DNA of 13,137 nucleotides. It comes from an uncultured Collinsella sp. (GTDB taxonomy: Bacteria > Actinomycetota > Coriobacteriia > Coriobacteriales > Coriobacteriaceae). Both the position numbers and the translations under genes were made by a program. Below, piece after piece: positions 1 to 8,578 of this stretch; position 1 is the first letter of the stretch; each line of letters opens with the position of its first letter. Location: positions 1 to 13,137 of the forward strand of contig CABUZD010000038.1 of assembly GCA_902495945.1 (NCBI GenBank), read 5' to 3'. Below the pieces are notes generated by a model, which saw only the letters and a list, made by a program, of their open reading frames with translations, was not told the DNA's origin and made no database searches.

Positions 1-31
1 CCAAAATAAACCTGTCCCTTTTTGGCAGGTT
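1..31 (-). repeat. Short interleaved inverted repeat, possible rlmA terminator
   Basis: Two inverted repeats interleave: CCAAAA (1-6) with TTTTGG (20-25), and AACCTG (9-14) with CAGGTT (26-31). The arms run A, B, A', B', which is an H-type pseudoknot order. Read on the minus strand, the AACCTG/CAGGTT stem starts just past the rlmA stop codon and is followed by a T-rich run (TTTATTTT), so it could act as an intrinsic terminator. The GGGACAGGTT core on the minus strand looks like a dispersed intergenic repeat of the kind linked to REP-associated (Y1) transposases; that link is inference. The element may continue left of the window. Confidence 0.5.
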
Positions 32-32
32 G

Positions 33-848
33 TTAGCTGTGACGGTACTCGGCGATGATGAAGTCGATATCGATCTGGAGCGTGTCCAAGTTTGCCAGGC
101 GCTCTTTGTCGGCAGGGCGCGTGCGATAGTAGTACGGCGTCATCTGGAACACCGCCTCGATGTCGGCCTGGGTCTGAAGTGTAATATTCGCAGACACCCG
201 CTGCGTTCCGCCCAACTCGAGCTCGGTAGTCTTCGGCAGTTTCTCATCGTTAAGGTACGGCGTGTCGTAGAGCACCTCCTTGAGCCCAAACAGATGACGG
301 GCACCCGGCACCACGGTATAGAGTGAGCCCTCTGGCGCCAGCACGCGGGCAAACTCGCGCTCGTTAAAGGGGGCGAAGAGCTCAGTCACCATATCGAAGG
401 CGCCATCGGCCACGGGGATATCCTTCATGTTGGCGACGAAGTAGGTCGCATCGCCGCGCTTGGCGGCCAGACGCACCATCTCTTTGCCCAAGTCGAACCC
501 GTAAGAGTCCACACCCGGCACCGCGCCCATGGCGCTGGTGTAATAGCCCTCGCCGCAGCAAATATCGAGCAACGTCATGGGGCCGCTCATAGACGCGGCA
601 CGCCCAGACACCTGTTTGCGCACCAGCTCGACCATCGCATCGCGCAACGGCGCGTAGTATCCGCGGTTCAGAAAGTCACGACGGCTGCGTGCCTGCGACT
701 TGGGATCGCCCATGGAGTCGCCGCTCTTGGACGAGCGCAGCAGATATAGATAGCCCTCGCGCGCACGGTCAAACCGGTGTCCGCTCGCGCATGCAGCACC
801 GCGCTCATCGTCCACCAACGGCTCATGGCAAACGGGACACAACAACAT
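33..848 (-). CDS. rlmA: 23S rRNA (guanine-N1)-methyltransferase, RlmA family
   Basis: A cytoplasmic SAM-dependent enzyme that methylates N1 of a guanine in hairpin 35 of 23S rRNA, in the peptide exit tunnel. Family knowledge: G745 is the target in Gram-negative RlmA(I), and G748 in Gram-positive RlmA(II)/TlrB, where methylation gives resistance to tylosin-type macrolides. Seen: an N-terminal zinc-finger pattern (C4, C7, C20, H24), a family block around 43-69 (GDS...RRDFLNRGYYAPLRD) and the SAM-binding LLDICCGEGYYT loop at 93-104. A PGARHL segment lies near 181-186, and the C-terminal QMTPYYYRTRP matches E. coli RlmA closely. Length is 271 aa against about 269 in E. coli, so it appears complete. 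The ATG has an SD AAGGAG (854-859) five bases upstream. It stands alone between two unrelated short repeats. The target base cannot be read from sequence alone. Confidence 0.93.
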   Translation of the reverse strand: MLLCPVCHEPLVDDERGAACASGHRFDRAREGYLYLLRSSKSGDSMGDPKSQARSRRDFLNRGYYAPLRDAMVELVRKQVSGRAASMSGPMTLLDICCGEGYYTSAMGAVPGVDSYGFDLGKEMVRLAAKRGDATYFVANMKDIPVADGAFDMVTELFAPFNEREFARVLAPEGSLYTVVPGARHLFGLKEVLYDTPYLNDEKLPKTTELELGGTQRVSANITLQTQADIEAVFQMTPYYYRTRPADKERLANLDTLQIDIDFIIAEYRHS

Positions 849-904
849 GGCAACTCCTTAGCGCGAACAACACAACGCACACCATTGTCGCACGCCTTCC
901 CCAC

Positions 905-965
905 CTAGTCATTGGGGACGTTCTTGAATGACTAGTCGTTTAAGAACGTCCCCAATGACTAGTCG
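905..965. repeat. Palindromic repeat element with 21-bp perfect arms
   Basis: Perfect 21-bp inverted arms at 905-925 and 942-962 enclose a 16-base loop. The outer nine bases, CTAGTCATT (905-913), also pair with AATGACTAG inside the loop (927-935), while GGGGACGTTCTT (914-925) pairs with AAGAACGTCCCC (942-953). The module order is A, B, A', B', A', so a long hairpin and an H-type pseudoknot compete. AATGACTAGTCG occurs as a direct repeat at 927-938 and 954-965. It lies between the divergent rlmA and MATE genes. No transposase is adjacent. It looks like a non-autonomous, REP/RAYT-type dispersed repeat (inference). There is no T-run, so it is a poor terminator. Confidence 0.8.
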
Positions 966-1026
966 ATTAGGAGTATCATCGTCTGCGCAAATAAGCACGA
1001 AAGAGCATATTAGAGATTGAGAGCGT

Positions 1027-2409
1027 ATGGCTGATACCGCATCTAAGCACATTGACATGACCACCGGCTCGCTGTGGCGCAATATTCCCCTGTTCGCCTT
1101 CCCCGTGGCCGCCACGAGCATCTTGGAGCAGCTGTCGAACCTCATCGCCACGGTCATTATCGGTAACTTCTCGGGCGACCAGGGAACCCTCGCCATGGCG
1201 GCGGTCGGCTCCAATGTTCCGCTTACCAGTCTTATGCTCAACCTGTTTATTGGCATGTCGCTTGGCTCCAACGTGGTCATCGCCAACGCTATCGGCCGCA
1301 ACGATCAGAACATGGTCAAACGCGCCGTCCATACCTCGATTTTAATGGCGCTCGTGGGCTTTGTCGTCATCGCTCTGGGCGAGATCTTTGCCGAGCCCAT
1401 GCTCGCCGCGCTCAACGTTCCCGCCGAAACCATGCCGCTCGCTTCGCTCTACCTGCGCGTCTTTTTGCTCAGCCTGCCCTCGATCTTGCTCTACAACTTT
1501 GAAGCCGCGATCTTCCGCTCCGTCGGCATCACCCGCATGCCGCTGCAGGCGCTTGCCGTGTCCACCGTCCTCAACATTGGCCTAGACCTCATCTTTGTCC
1601 CCGTACTCCACTGGGGCGTCGCGGGCGTCGCCATTGCCACCGCCATCGCCTACACCGTCAGCGCCGCTACGCTCTTTATCCGCCTGCTCAAGACCGACTC
1701 CGTCGTCCGCGTCACCCTACGCGACCTGGCTATCGACCCCGTCGCCCTCAAGCGCATCGTCAAGATCGGCCTGCCCGCCGGCTTCCAAAGCGCCGTCTTT
1801 GCCGTCGCCAACATCATCATCCAGTCTGCCATCAACAGCCTGGGCACCGAGGTCATGGCGGCATCGAGCGCCGCCATGAGCCTAGAGTACGTGTGCTATA
1901 ACCTGCTCAACAGCTTTAGCCAGGCTTGCACCACCTTTGTGGGACAAAATCACGGCGCCCGCCAGAACGACCGCTGCACCAAGACGCTCAAGGTCTGCCT
2001 GGTCGAAGGCGGTATCGTTGCGCTTACCACGATTATCGTTATTGTCGGTCTGGGGCGCGAGATCCTATCGCTGTTCAACAGCGATCCCAACATCGTCTCG
2101 ATCGGCTATATCCGCGTGTGCTCGATCTTCCCGGCGTACGCCTTTAGCATGTTCTACGAAAACATGTCAGGCTACCTGCGCGGCTTTGGCATCTCGCTCA
2201 CGCCCGCCCTCATCACCATGATCTGCGTCTGCGGCATCCGCTTCTATTGGGTGTTCTGCGTGTTCCCGCACTTCCGCACCTTTGCGAACATCATGATGGT
2301 CTACCCCATCAGCCTGGGCACCACGGCGTTCTTTATGGTCGTGGCGGTACTACTTTGCCACCCGGCACGCACCTATCGCACCACCCAAGCCAAAGCGACA
2401 GCCCGCTAA
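1027..2409 (+). CDS. MATE family multidrug/cation efflux transporter
   Basis: A 460-residue inner-membrane antiporter of the MATE (NorM/DinF-like) family. Such proteins couple Na+ or H+ entry to export of organic cations, drugs or metabolites. Seen: about twelve hydrophobic helices in two similar halves, the family segment NIGLDLIFV (183-191), FRSVG near 163-167 preceding it, and GLPAGFQSAVF (248-258) opening the second half. Length is typical (440-480), so it looks full length. The ATG at 1027 has only a weak SD (GAGAG, 1019-1023). A second in-frame ATG at 1057 starts just before the first helix but has no SD, so 1027 is preferred. It is divergent from rlmA and converges on the LysR gene 27 bases downstream, with no clear terminator between them. 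The substrate cannot be assigned. Confidence 0.93.
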   Translation: MADTASKHIDMTTGSLWRNIPLFAFPVAATSILEQLSNLIATVIIGNFSGDQGTLAMAAVGSNVPLTSLMLNLFIGMSLGSNVVIANAIGRNDQNMVKRAVHTSILMALVGFVVIALGEIFAEPMLAALNVPAETMPLASLYLRVFLLSLPSILLYNFEAAIFRSVGITRMPLQALAVSTVLNIGLDLIFVPVLHWGVAGVAIATAIAYTVSAATLFIRLLKTDSVVRVTLRDLAIDPVALKRIVKIGLPAGFQSAVFAVANIIIQSAINSLGTEVMAASSAAMSLEYVCYNLLNSFSQACTTFVGQNHGARQNDRCTKTLKVCLVEGGIVALTTIIVIVGLGREILSLFNSDPNIVSIGYIRVCSIFPAYAFSMFYENMSGYLRGFGISLTPALITMICVCGIRFYWVFCVFPHFRTFANIMMVYPISLGTTAFFMVVAVLLCHPARTYRTTQAKATAR

Positions 2410-2436
2410 ATACTGCACTCAACGCCACGTCAGTCA

Positions 2437-3303
2437 TTAATTGACAATATGCGAGCTCATATAGTCGATAAAGCGCCTCGTGGCGATGGGCATGGTATCC
2501 CAGCTACGCCAGGCTGCCACTACGTCGCGCGAGGGGGCGTGCACGATGGGACGTACGCGAATATCGGCCCGCATGCCCTCAACGGTACGACGGTAGAGCA
2601 TGCTCACGCCTAGGCCCTCCTCCACCATCGCCATAATGGTGTAGTCGTCGGTGACCTCGCTCGTCACGTGCGGCGACAGGCCATGCGCCGCGAATGCATC
2701 GAGCACCAGGCTCTGTTCGCCCTCATCCAGAAGCACAAACGGCTCGGAAGCCAGGTCGGCGAGCGTCACCTTTTCCTTTGCCGCCAGCGGATGCGCGACA
2801 GGCAACAGTGCCACCAACTCGTCGTGATAGACCACGCGCTTCTCGAGCCCTGCGGTAAACCCACGTGCCGTAAAGCAAAAATCCACTACGCCGTCGTGCA
2901 CCCATTGGGCGTTGCGCGTGTAGTCGCCCTGCTTGAGGGTAAAGCGTACGCCCGGGTGCAGCGCCCCAAAGTCGCGGATCACGCGCGGTAACACGGTTCG
3001 ACTCACGTTGGTAAACGTCGCGATGCGAATGTCTGTCGACGAAAGCCCCAGCAGCTCCTGGCGCTTGCCCTCAAGCTCGGCCTCAGCAGTCACGATCTGG
3101 CGCAGGTACGGCAGATATTGTTTACCGTCGCGCGTAAGCGAAACGCCCTGCTTACCGCGCTCGATAAGCGTGGTACCCAGCTCGCGCTCGAGTGCCTTGA
3201 CGGCCTGGCTCACCGCACTTTGTGTATAGCCCAGCTCATCGGCCGCGCGTTTCAGGCTGCCGCAGTCGACCACCATACAAACAATCTGATACCGCGATGC
3301 CAT
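2437..3303 (-). CDS. LysR-type transcriptional regulator
   Basis: A 288-residue DNA-binding regulator of the LysR family. Seen: an N-terminal winged helix-turn-helix at about residues 2-60, with the recognition region AADELGYTQSAVSQAVKALE and LIERGKQGVSLTRDG in the wing. A linker helix follows (about 65-88), then a periplasmic-binding-protein-like effector domain (about 90-285). Length is typical. The ATG has a GGAGG SD about five bases upstream, and the HTH begins at once, as usual in the family. It is divergent from the EamA/DMT exporter with 158 bases between starts. This is the classic arrangement for a LysR protein controlling both itself and the neighbouring gene (inference). The effector is unknown. 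It faces the end of the MATE gene and could also affect it, but nothing seen supports that. Confidence 0.93.
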   Translation of the reverse strand: MASRYQIVCMVVDCGSLKRAADELGYTQSAVSQAVKALERELGTTLIERGKQGVSLTRDGKQYLPYLRQIVTAEAELEGKRQELLGLSSTDIRIATFTNVSRTVLPRVIRDFGALHPGVRFTLKQGDYTRNAQWVHDGVVDFCFTARGFTAGLEKRVVYHDELVALLPVAHPLAAKEKVTLADLASEPFVLLDEGEQSLVLDAFAAHGLSPHVTSEVTDDYTIMAMVEEGLGVSMLYRRTVEGMRADIRVRPIVHAPSRDVVAAWRSWDTMPIATRRFIDYMSSHIVN

Positions 3304-3461
3304 CGTGCCTCCACATCAATGCAGCCGTAAAACGTTTTGCCAGAGCTTTTTCTGACTACGTTAGCGTTTCTTAATCATACTGAAGATACATTCGCTTTAC
3401 TACATCCACATCTGGGAGCAGAATCCTTTTTACGAAACCGTTCTGCAACAAAAGGAGTCCC
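3304..3461. promoter_or_regulatory. Divergent LysR/exporter control region
   Basis: A 158-base, AT-richer gap between the divergent LysR and EamA starts. It holds a 10-bp palindrome AAAACGTTTT (3329-3338) near the LysR start and a TTC-N11-GAA dyad in the stretch around 3367-3383. LysR proteins often bind imperfect dyads with T-N11-A spacing, so these are candidate sites only. I could not pick a convincing -35/-10 pair for either gene. The exporter SD AAAGGAG lies at 3451-3457. Confidence 0.35.
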
Positions 3462-4364
3462 ATGGATCGCAAAAAAGCAATCGCGCTCTCATTTTCCGTT
3501 CCCGTCGCATGGGGCTTTTCGTACCCCCTCATGAAGATCGGCATGGACAGCATGAACGCCACGAGCATCGTTGCGTTGCGCTGCATCATCGCCTTTGTGG
3601 CCTGCCTGCTGCTCTTCCACAAGCGCGCGTTCCGCATCAACCGCGACCTTATGGTCCGCGCCGCCATCATCGGCGCCATTATGGCAACCGAGCTCACTTG
3701 CATGTGCCTGGGCTCCAGCCTCACCTCCGCCTCCACCGCCGGCTTTTTACAGAGCCTGACGGTCGTGATCGTGCCGTTTGCCAACGCTGCCCTGCTGCGC
3801 CGCGCCCCCGAGCGCAAGGTGCTCGTCGGCACCGCCATCGTCACCTGCGGCATGCTGCTGCTCTCGGGCGCCGACTTTACCAGCCTGAATCCCGGCGCAA
3901 TCATCATGCTGCTCTCGGCCTTTATCTATGCCAGCCACATTATCGTGGCCAAGCGCTTTGTCGAAGAAGTCGATCCGCTGGCTCTGGGCGTTTGGCAGCT
4001 AGGCTTTGGCGGTTTGTTCTCGGGCGTCGCGGCATTCACCTTTGGCGGCTTCACGCTTCCCAGCACGCCCAGCGAGATCGTCGTTGTCGTCGCGCTCGCA
4101 CTCATCTGCTCTGCCTACGGCTTTATCACCCAGACGCTCGTGCAGCCCCACGTGCCCGCCGAGACCACCGGCTTTGCCTTCTCGCTCGAGCCGGTCTGCT
4201 CCGCTGTCTTCTCGTTCTTCCTAGTCGGCGAGGTCCTGAGCCCCATCGCCTTCCTGGGTGCAGCTCTCATCCTCACCGGCGTCATGGCGGCAACCGTCGA
4301 GCTTCCGCGCCTCCGCGCACATGGACGCGCTCGTATGGCAGGAGCGCCCGAGCGCGCCTCGTAG
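3462..4364 (+). CDS. EamA/DMT superfamily exporter (RhaT/YdcZ-like)
   Basis: A 300-residue inner-membrane transporter with two tandem EamA repeats of about five helices each (about 5-135 and 145-280). Family members export amino acids, nucleobases or other metabolites. Seen: the first-helix motif AWGFSYPLMKIG (16-27), a CLGSSLTSASTAGFLQSL loop-helix segment closing the first repeat, and the typical EPVCSAVFSFFLVGEVLS block ending the second repeat. The tail is short and basic. Length matches the family (280-310). The ATG is fixed by an AAAGGAG SD four bases upstream. The divergent LysR gene suggests inducible expression. The substrate cannot be inferred. Confidence 0.92.
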   Translation: MDRKKAIALSFSVPVAWGFSYPLMKIGMDSMNATSIVALRCIIAFVACLLLFHKRAFRINRDLMVRAAIIGAIMATELTCMCLGSSLTSASTAGFLQSLTVVIVPFANAALLRRAPERKVLVGTAIVTCGMLLLSGADFTSLNPGAIIMLLSAFIYASHIIVAKRFVEEVDPLALGVWQLGFGGLFSGVAAFTFGGFTLPSTPSEIVVVVALALICSAYGFITQTLVQPHVPAETTGFAFSLEPVCSAVFSFFLVGEVLSPIAFLGAALILTGVMAATVELPRLRAHGRARMAGAPERAS

Positions 4365-4390
4365 ACCCCGCTCTTCATGCAGCCGCGGCA

Positions 4391-4436
4391 TAAAGGCAAC
4401 CGGTGCGCCTTTACAATAGATGCCAACAGAGCATCT
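4391..4436 (+). terminator. Candidate weak terminator and ung upstream region
   Basis: A perfect 7-bp stem TAAAGGC/GCCTTTA (4391-4397 with 4407-4413, 9-base loop) lies 26 bases past the exporter stop. A second stem AGATGC/GCATCT (4418-4423 with 4431-4436) follows. The T-run is short, so termination would be weak. TACAAT at 4412-4417 could be a -10 box for ung, though no good -35 is seen. Confidence 0.35.
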
Positions 4437-4452
4437 GCCATAAAGGAGCCCC

Positions 4453-5178
4453 ATGGACACCGCAACCCGCGACCGCAACATAGCAACTTGGTTGGGCAAT
4501 GCGCCGCAGCCGGTACGTGACACTACGAACCAGCTGCTCGAGCGCATCGCCCTTTTGCGTGCCGAGCAGACTATCTACCCGGCACAAGACGACATCCTCA
4601 ATGCCCTCGCCTACACCCCGGCCGACCAGGTCAAAGTTGTCATCTTGGGTCAGGACCCCTATCACGGACCCAACCAGGCCATGGGGCTGTCGTTCTCGGT
4701 CCCCGCGACGCAAACCAAGTTGCCGCCGAGCCTGCGCAACATCTATAAGGAGCTCAAAGCCGATCTGGGCTGCCCCATTCCCGCCACGGGAGACCTAACC
4801 CCATGGGCACAACAGGGCGTCCTGCTTCTCAACACTACGCTCACCGTGCGCGAGCATGCAGCCAACTCACACGCCAAACTAGGCTGGAGCACGCTCACCG
4901 ACTACGTTATCGAACGCTGCTGCCAGCTGCCCCAGCCGGTCGTCTTTTTGGCATGGGGTCGCTTTGCCCAGCAGATGGTCGAAGGCAAGCTCGCCGCTAC
5001 CGGCGCGGGCAAGGCAACCGGCAAGTTCTGCCTGGCCTCTACGCACCCCTCGCCGCTTTCGGCCAACCGTGCCACGGCAGAACTCCCCGCTTTTATGGGG
5101 TCGCGCCCCTTCTCTGCCGCCAATCGGCTACTCGAACAACACGGCTCGACCCCCGTCAACTGGACTTGCCTCGGCTAA
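4453..5178 (+). CDS. ung: Uracil-DNA glycosylase, family 1
   Basis: This enzyme removes uracil from DNA by cleaving the N-glycosidic bond, the first step of base-excision repair after cytosine deamination or dUTP incorporation. Seen: the water-activating motif GQDPYHG (66-72, catalytic Asp68), the uracil-binding block that follows (GLSFSVP), LLLNTTLTV in the core, and the C-terminal DNA-intercalation motif HPSPLS (198-203, His198). These are the hallmarks of family 1 (Ung). Length is 241 aa against 229 in E. coli, so it is complete. The ATG has SD AAAGGAG (4442-4448) four bases upstream. It appears monocistronic, followed by a strong bidirectional terminator. Confidence 0.97.
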   Translation: MDTATRDRNIATWLGNAPQPVRDTTNQLLERIALLRAEQTIYPAQDDILNALAYTPADQVKVVILGQDPYHGPNQAMGLSFSVPATQTKLPPSLRNIYKELKADLGCPIPATGDLTPWAQQGVLLLNTTLTVREHAANSHAKLGWSTLTDYVIERCCQLPQPVVFLAWGRFAQQMVEGKLAATGAGKATGKFCLASTHPSPLSANRATAELPAFMGSRPFSAANRLLEQHGSTPVNWTCLG

Positions 5179-5191
5179 AAATCGAGACATC

Positions 5192-5229
5192 AAAAACGCG
5201 CCCGACGGCTTTCCGCCGGGCGCGTTTCC
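5192..5229. terminator. Bidirectional intrinsic terminator
   Basis: A 15-bp stem with one mismatch (5194-5208 with 5213-5227) carries a CTTT tetraloop. It is flanked by an A-run on the left and TTT on the right, so it can end transcription in both directions. It sits between the convergent ung and short-chain dehydrogenase genes and abuts the latter's TAG stop. Confidence 0.9.
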
Positions 5230-5909
5230 TATTCGGGCCATATAAATTGTGTGCGGCCAGCCTCGCCGCCATCGATCAACAGACTCTGCCCGGTCATAAA
5301 CCGGTTGGTCACGCCCACAAAGTAGATCCACTCGGCGATCTCTTGGGCGGTGGCCCAGCGCTTAAGCGGCGTGAGCTCCATAATCTGGTTCCACAGGTGT
5401 TCGTCTTCCATCACGCAACGGTTGAGCGGCGTGATAACGCCACCCGGGTCCACACTGTTGGCGATAGCCTGCGGCGCCAGACGGTTTGCAAGGTTCTTGG
5501 TGTAGGCGATAACGCCGCCCTTGCTGGCAGCATAGGCAGGAAACTCCGATCCCGTATGCCCACTCGCCGACCCCACATTGACCACGGATTGGATAGCCGG
5601 CGCCGGCTTGGCGGCAAGCCCCTCCCCCGCAAAGGCGTAGCGCTCGGTCACGTTGATGGTGCCATACAGGTTGGCGGCGATGTCGTCAGCCGAATCCTGC
5701 GTACCGGCAACGTTCACGATCACCTGGGGTTCAAGATCGTCTGGAAACGCGTCCGGCTCGCGAACATCAACGATCAGATGGCGGTAGCGCTCGTGTTCGA
5801 TCACCGCCGGCAGCAGATCAAAGCCCACGACCTCGTGGCCCTCGTCCAAAAAGCGCTGCACGCATGCGGCTCCGATACCGCCCGAAGCGCCCGTGATCAA
5901 AACCCGCAT
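5229..5909 (-). CDS. Short-chain dehydrogenase/reductase (SDR), classical type
   Basis: A 226-residue NAD(P)(H)-dependent oxidoreductase with a Rossmann fold. Seen: the cofactor motif TGASGGIG (6-13), Asp31 at the end of the second strand (this favours NAD(H) over NADP(H)), NVAG (66-69), a catalytic Ser in NVGSASG (114 or 116), YAASK (Tyr126, Lys130), the PGG turn (155-157) and the usual TGQSLLIDGG ending. All catalytic residues are present. At 226 aa it is slightly short for the family (about 245), mainly through a short region between strands 2 and 4. The ATG has SD AAGGAG (5915-5920), which overlaps the TAA stop of the upstream transporter gene, so the two are almost surely co-transcribed and translationally coupled. 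The substrate is unknown; 3-oxoacyl-ACP, sugar and hydroxysteroid reductases all share these motifs. Confidence 0.9.
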   Translation of the reverse strand: MRVLITGASGGIGAACVQRFLDEGHEVVGFDLLPAVIEHERYRHLIVDVREPDAFPDDLEPQVIVNVAGTQDSADDIAANLYGTINVTERYAFAGEGLAAKPAPAIQSVVNVGSASGHTGSEFPAYAASKGGVIAYTKNLANRLAPQAIANSVDPGGVITPLNRCVMEDEHLWNQIMELTPLKRWATAQEIAEWIYFVGVTNRFMTGQSLLIDGGEAGRTQFIWPE

Positions 5910-5918
5910 ACTTGCTCC

Positions 5919-6641
5919 TTAGGCGGTTGCGTGGCGCTCGAGGTACTCGGAGCCCACATTCTCGCGCTCCCAGCCGCGCACGACCTTGTAGCCCACGGGG
6001 CTCAGGAAAACCTCGCACAGCAGCTCGGCAACAGCGCCGGTCAGCGAGCACATAAGGACCTGCACCCAGGTCCAACCAAAGAACGTGTGGCTCACCACAA
6101 TGGCAAAGACCAAGTTGTCGATAAACTGGCCAACACCCGTGGACACATAGGAGCGGAAGGCGAAGCTCGCAAAGTTATTCTTTTTGAGCATGCGGCCGAG
6201 CGACTGGTTGAGCGTGGAGTTAACCACGGCAGAAACGAGCATTGCCAGCGAAGAGCCCAGCACCACGTACCAGGTGCCGCCGATGGTGGCGTTAAGGGCG
6301 GTGTTGACCTCGATCATGCCGGTGTCGTAGTAGGCGCCCCACATACCGGGCGTGAGCGAGCATGCCCAAAAGCACAGGCTCACGGCCAGGTTGACCAGCA
6401 GCGCGAGGATAGAGATTTTGATGGATGCCTTGGCGCCAAAGCGCTTGCAGATCATGTCCTGGCACAAAAACGAAACCCAGCTCACCACAAAGCCGCAATC
6501 GAGTGCCAGATACGGCAGGCTGATAAGCTCTTTGTTGGCCAGCAGGTTCATCATGATGACGCTCACGAAAAACAGCGAAACCGTTGCCGCGGGAATGCTC
6601 CGCAGCAGGACCTTGTAGTCCTCCATGACCTTCTTGATCAT
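5919..6641 (-). CDS. Queuosine-precursor transporter, VUT/YhhQ family
   Basis: A 240-residue membrane protein of the VUT (DUF165, COG1738) family, whose E. coli member YhhQ imports queuosine precursors (preQ0/preQ1) for tRNA wobble-base modification. Seen: about six helices, MNLLANKEL (31-39) after the first helix, the conserved DCGFVVSWVSFLCQD segment (48-62) followed by KRFGAKAS, and VGQFIDNLVF (170-179). These match the family well, and length is typical. The ATG is set by AAAGGAG (6648-6654) six bases upstream. A recognisable promoter (6727-6755) and a structured leader (6648-6697) precede it, which fits preQ1 control. It is the first gene of an operon with the SDR, nine bases apart. Precursor specificity (queuine, preQ1 or preQ0) cannot be told from sequence. 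Confidence 0.9.
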   Translation of the reverse strand: MIKKVMEDYKVLLRSIPAATVSLFFVSVIMMNLLANKELISLPYLALDCGFVVSWVSFLCQDMICKRFGAKASIKISILALLVNLAVSLCFWACSLTPGMWGAYYDTGMIEVNTALNATIGGTWYVVLGSSLAMLVSAVVNSTLNQSLGRMLKKNNFASFAFRSYVSTGVGQFIDNLVFAIVVSHTFFGWTWVQVLMCSLTGAVAELLCEVFLSPVGYKVVRGWERENVGSEYLERHATA

Positions 6642-6647
6642 TATGTA

Positions 6648-6697
6648 CTCCTTTGGTTTTAGGTTTAACGAGCAGGATATCGGACCCGAACTGCTCG
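6648..6697 (-). promoter_or_regulatory. Candidate preQ1-I-like riboswitch leader
   Basis: The leader has a perfect 7-bp stem CGAGCAG/CTGCTCG (6691-6697 with 6669-6675) and a 15-base loop that begins TTC. An A-rich tail holding two ACC triplets runs straight into the SD AAAGGAG. Loop bases GGGT (6684-6687) can pair with ACCT of the tail (6661-6664), giving the hairpin-plus-tail pseudoknot of preQ1-I riboswitches next to the ribosome site. PreQ1-I aptamers are known to control queuosine transporters. The loop is longer than in the known class, so this could be a variant or chance. Confidence 0.4.
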
Positions 6698-6726
6698 GAC
6701 GCCCCGGTCTTGAGACGACGGTGGGT

Positions 6727-6755
6727 ATAATAGCCGCTCACACGGCATAAGGCAA
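6727..6755 (-). promoter_or_regulatory. Sigma-70-type promoter of the VUT-SDR operon
   Basis: On the minus strand, -35 TTGCCT (6750-6755) and -10 TATTAT (6727-6732) are separated by 17 bases. The predicted transcript start near 6720 leaves a leader of about 80 bases that includes the hairpin at 6669-6697. It lies directly after the prfC terminator. Confidence 0.7.
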
Positions 6756-6792
6756 GCAAACGGCGCGGCAGCCCCGCAGGGCCACCGCGCCG
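6754..6792 (-). terminator. prfC intrinsic terminator
   Basis: A perfect 8-bp stem CGGCGCGG/CCGCGCCG (6785-6792 with 6761-6768) contains an inner GCCC/GGGC stem, and TTTGCTT follows on the minus strand. It begins six bases after the prfC stop. The GC-rich stem is strong, but the T-run is broken. Confidence 0.65.
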
Positions 6793-6797
6793 ATGCG

Positions 6798-8411
<1,614 letters not shown>

Positions 8412-8548
8412 GCGGATCCTTTCTTGCATTGAGTGCATTACGTCGTTGTAACCGCATTATTGTAGCCGTGAAATCCCGCTCTAGGGCACCTATCAGGACA
8501 AATTCATCAGTTGGGGCCTGGGCGGCCGGTCCAATCCGCATTTGCCTC

Positions 8549-8578
8549 TTGCAGAACTGTGCATAGTGTATATATACT
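8549..8578 (+). promoter_or_regulatory. Promoter of the gntR-ABC operon
   Basis: A -35-like TTGCAG (8549-8554) and a -10 TATACT (8573-8578) are spaced by 18 bases, about 48 bases before the gntR start. The -10 box lies inside the palindromic operator, so a bound repressor would block RNA polymerase. Confidence 0.6.

Noticed and set aside
1..965. rlmA with flanking repeats as a composite mobile element
   Set aside because: The two repeats differ in sequence, no transposase or target-site duplication is seen, and rlmA is a typical core gene.
2410..2436. A terminator between the convergent MATE and LysR genes
   Set aside because: Only a 4-bp GTCA/TGAC dyad is visible, too weak to call.
4803..6662. 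A very long plus-strand open frame (619 codons) covering the end of ung and the SDR and transporter genes
   Set aside because: It lies opposite or out of frame with well-recognised genes, crosses a strong terminator, and its translation has no recognisable domain; GC-rich DNA makes such antisense frames common.
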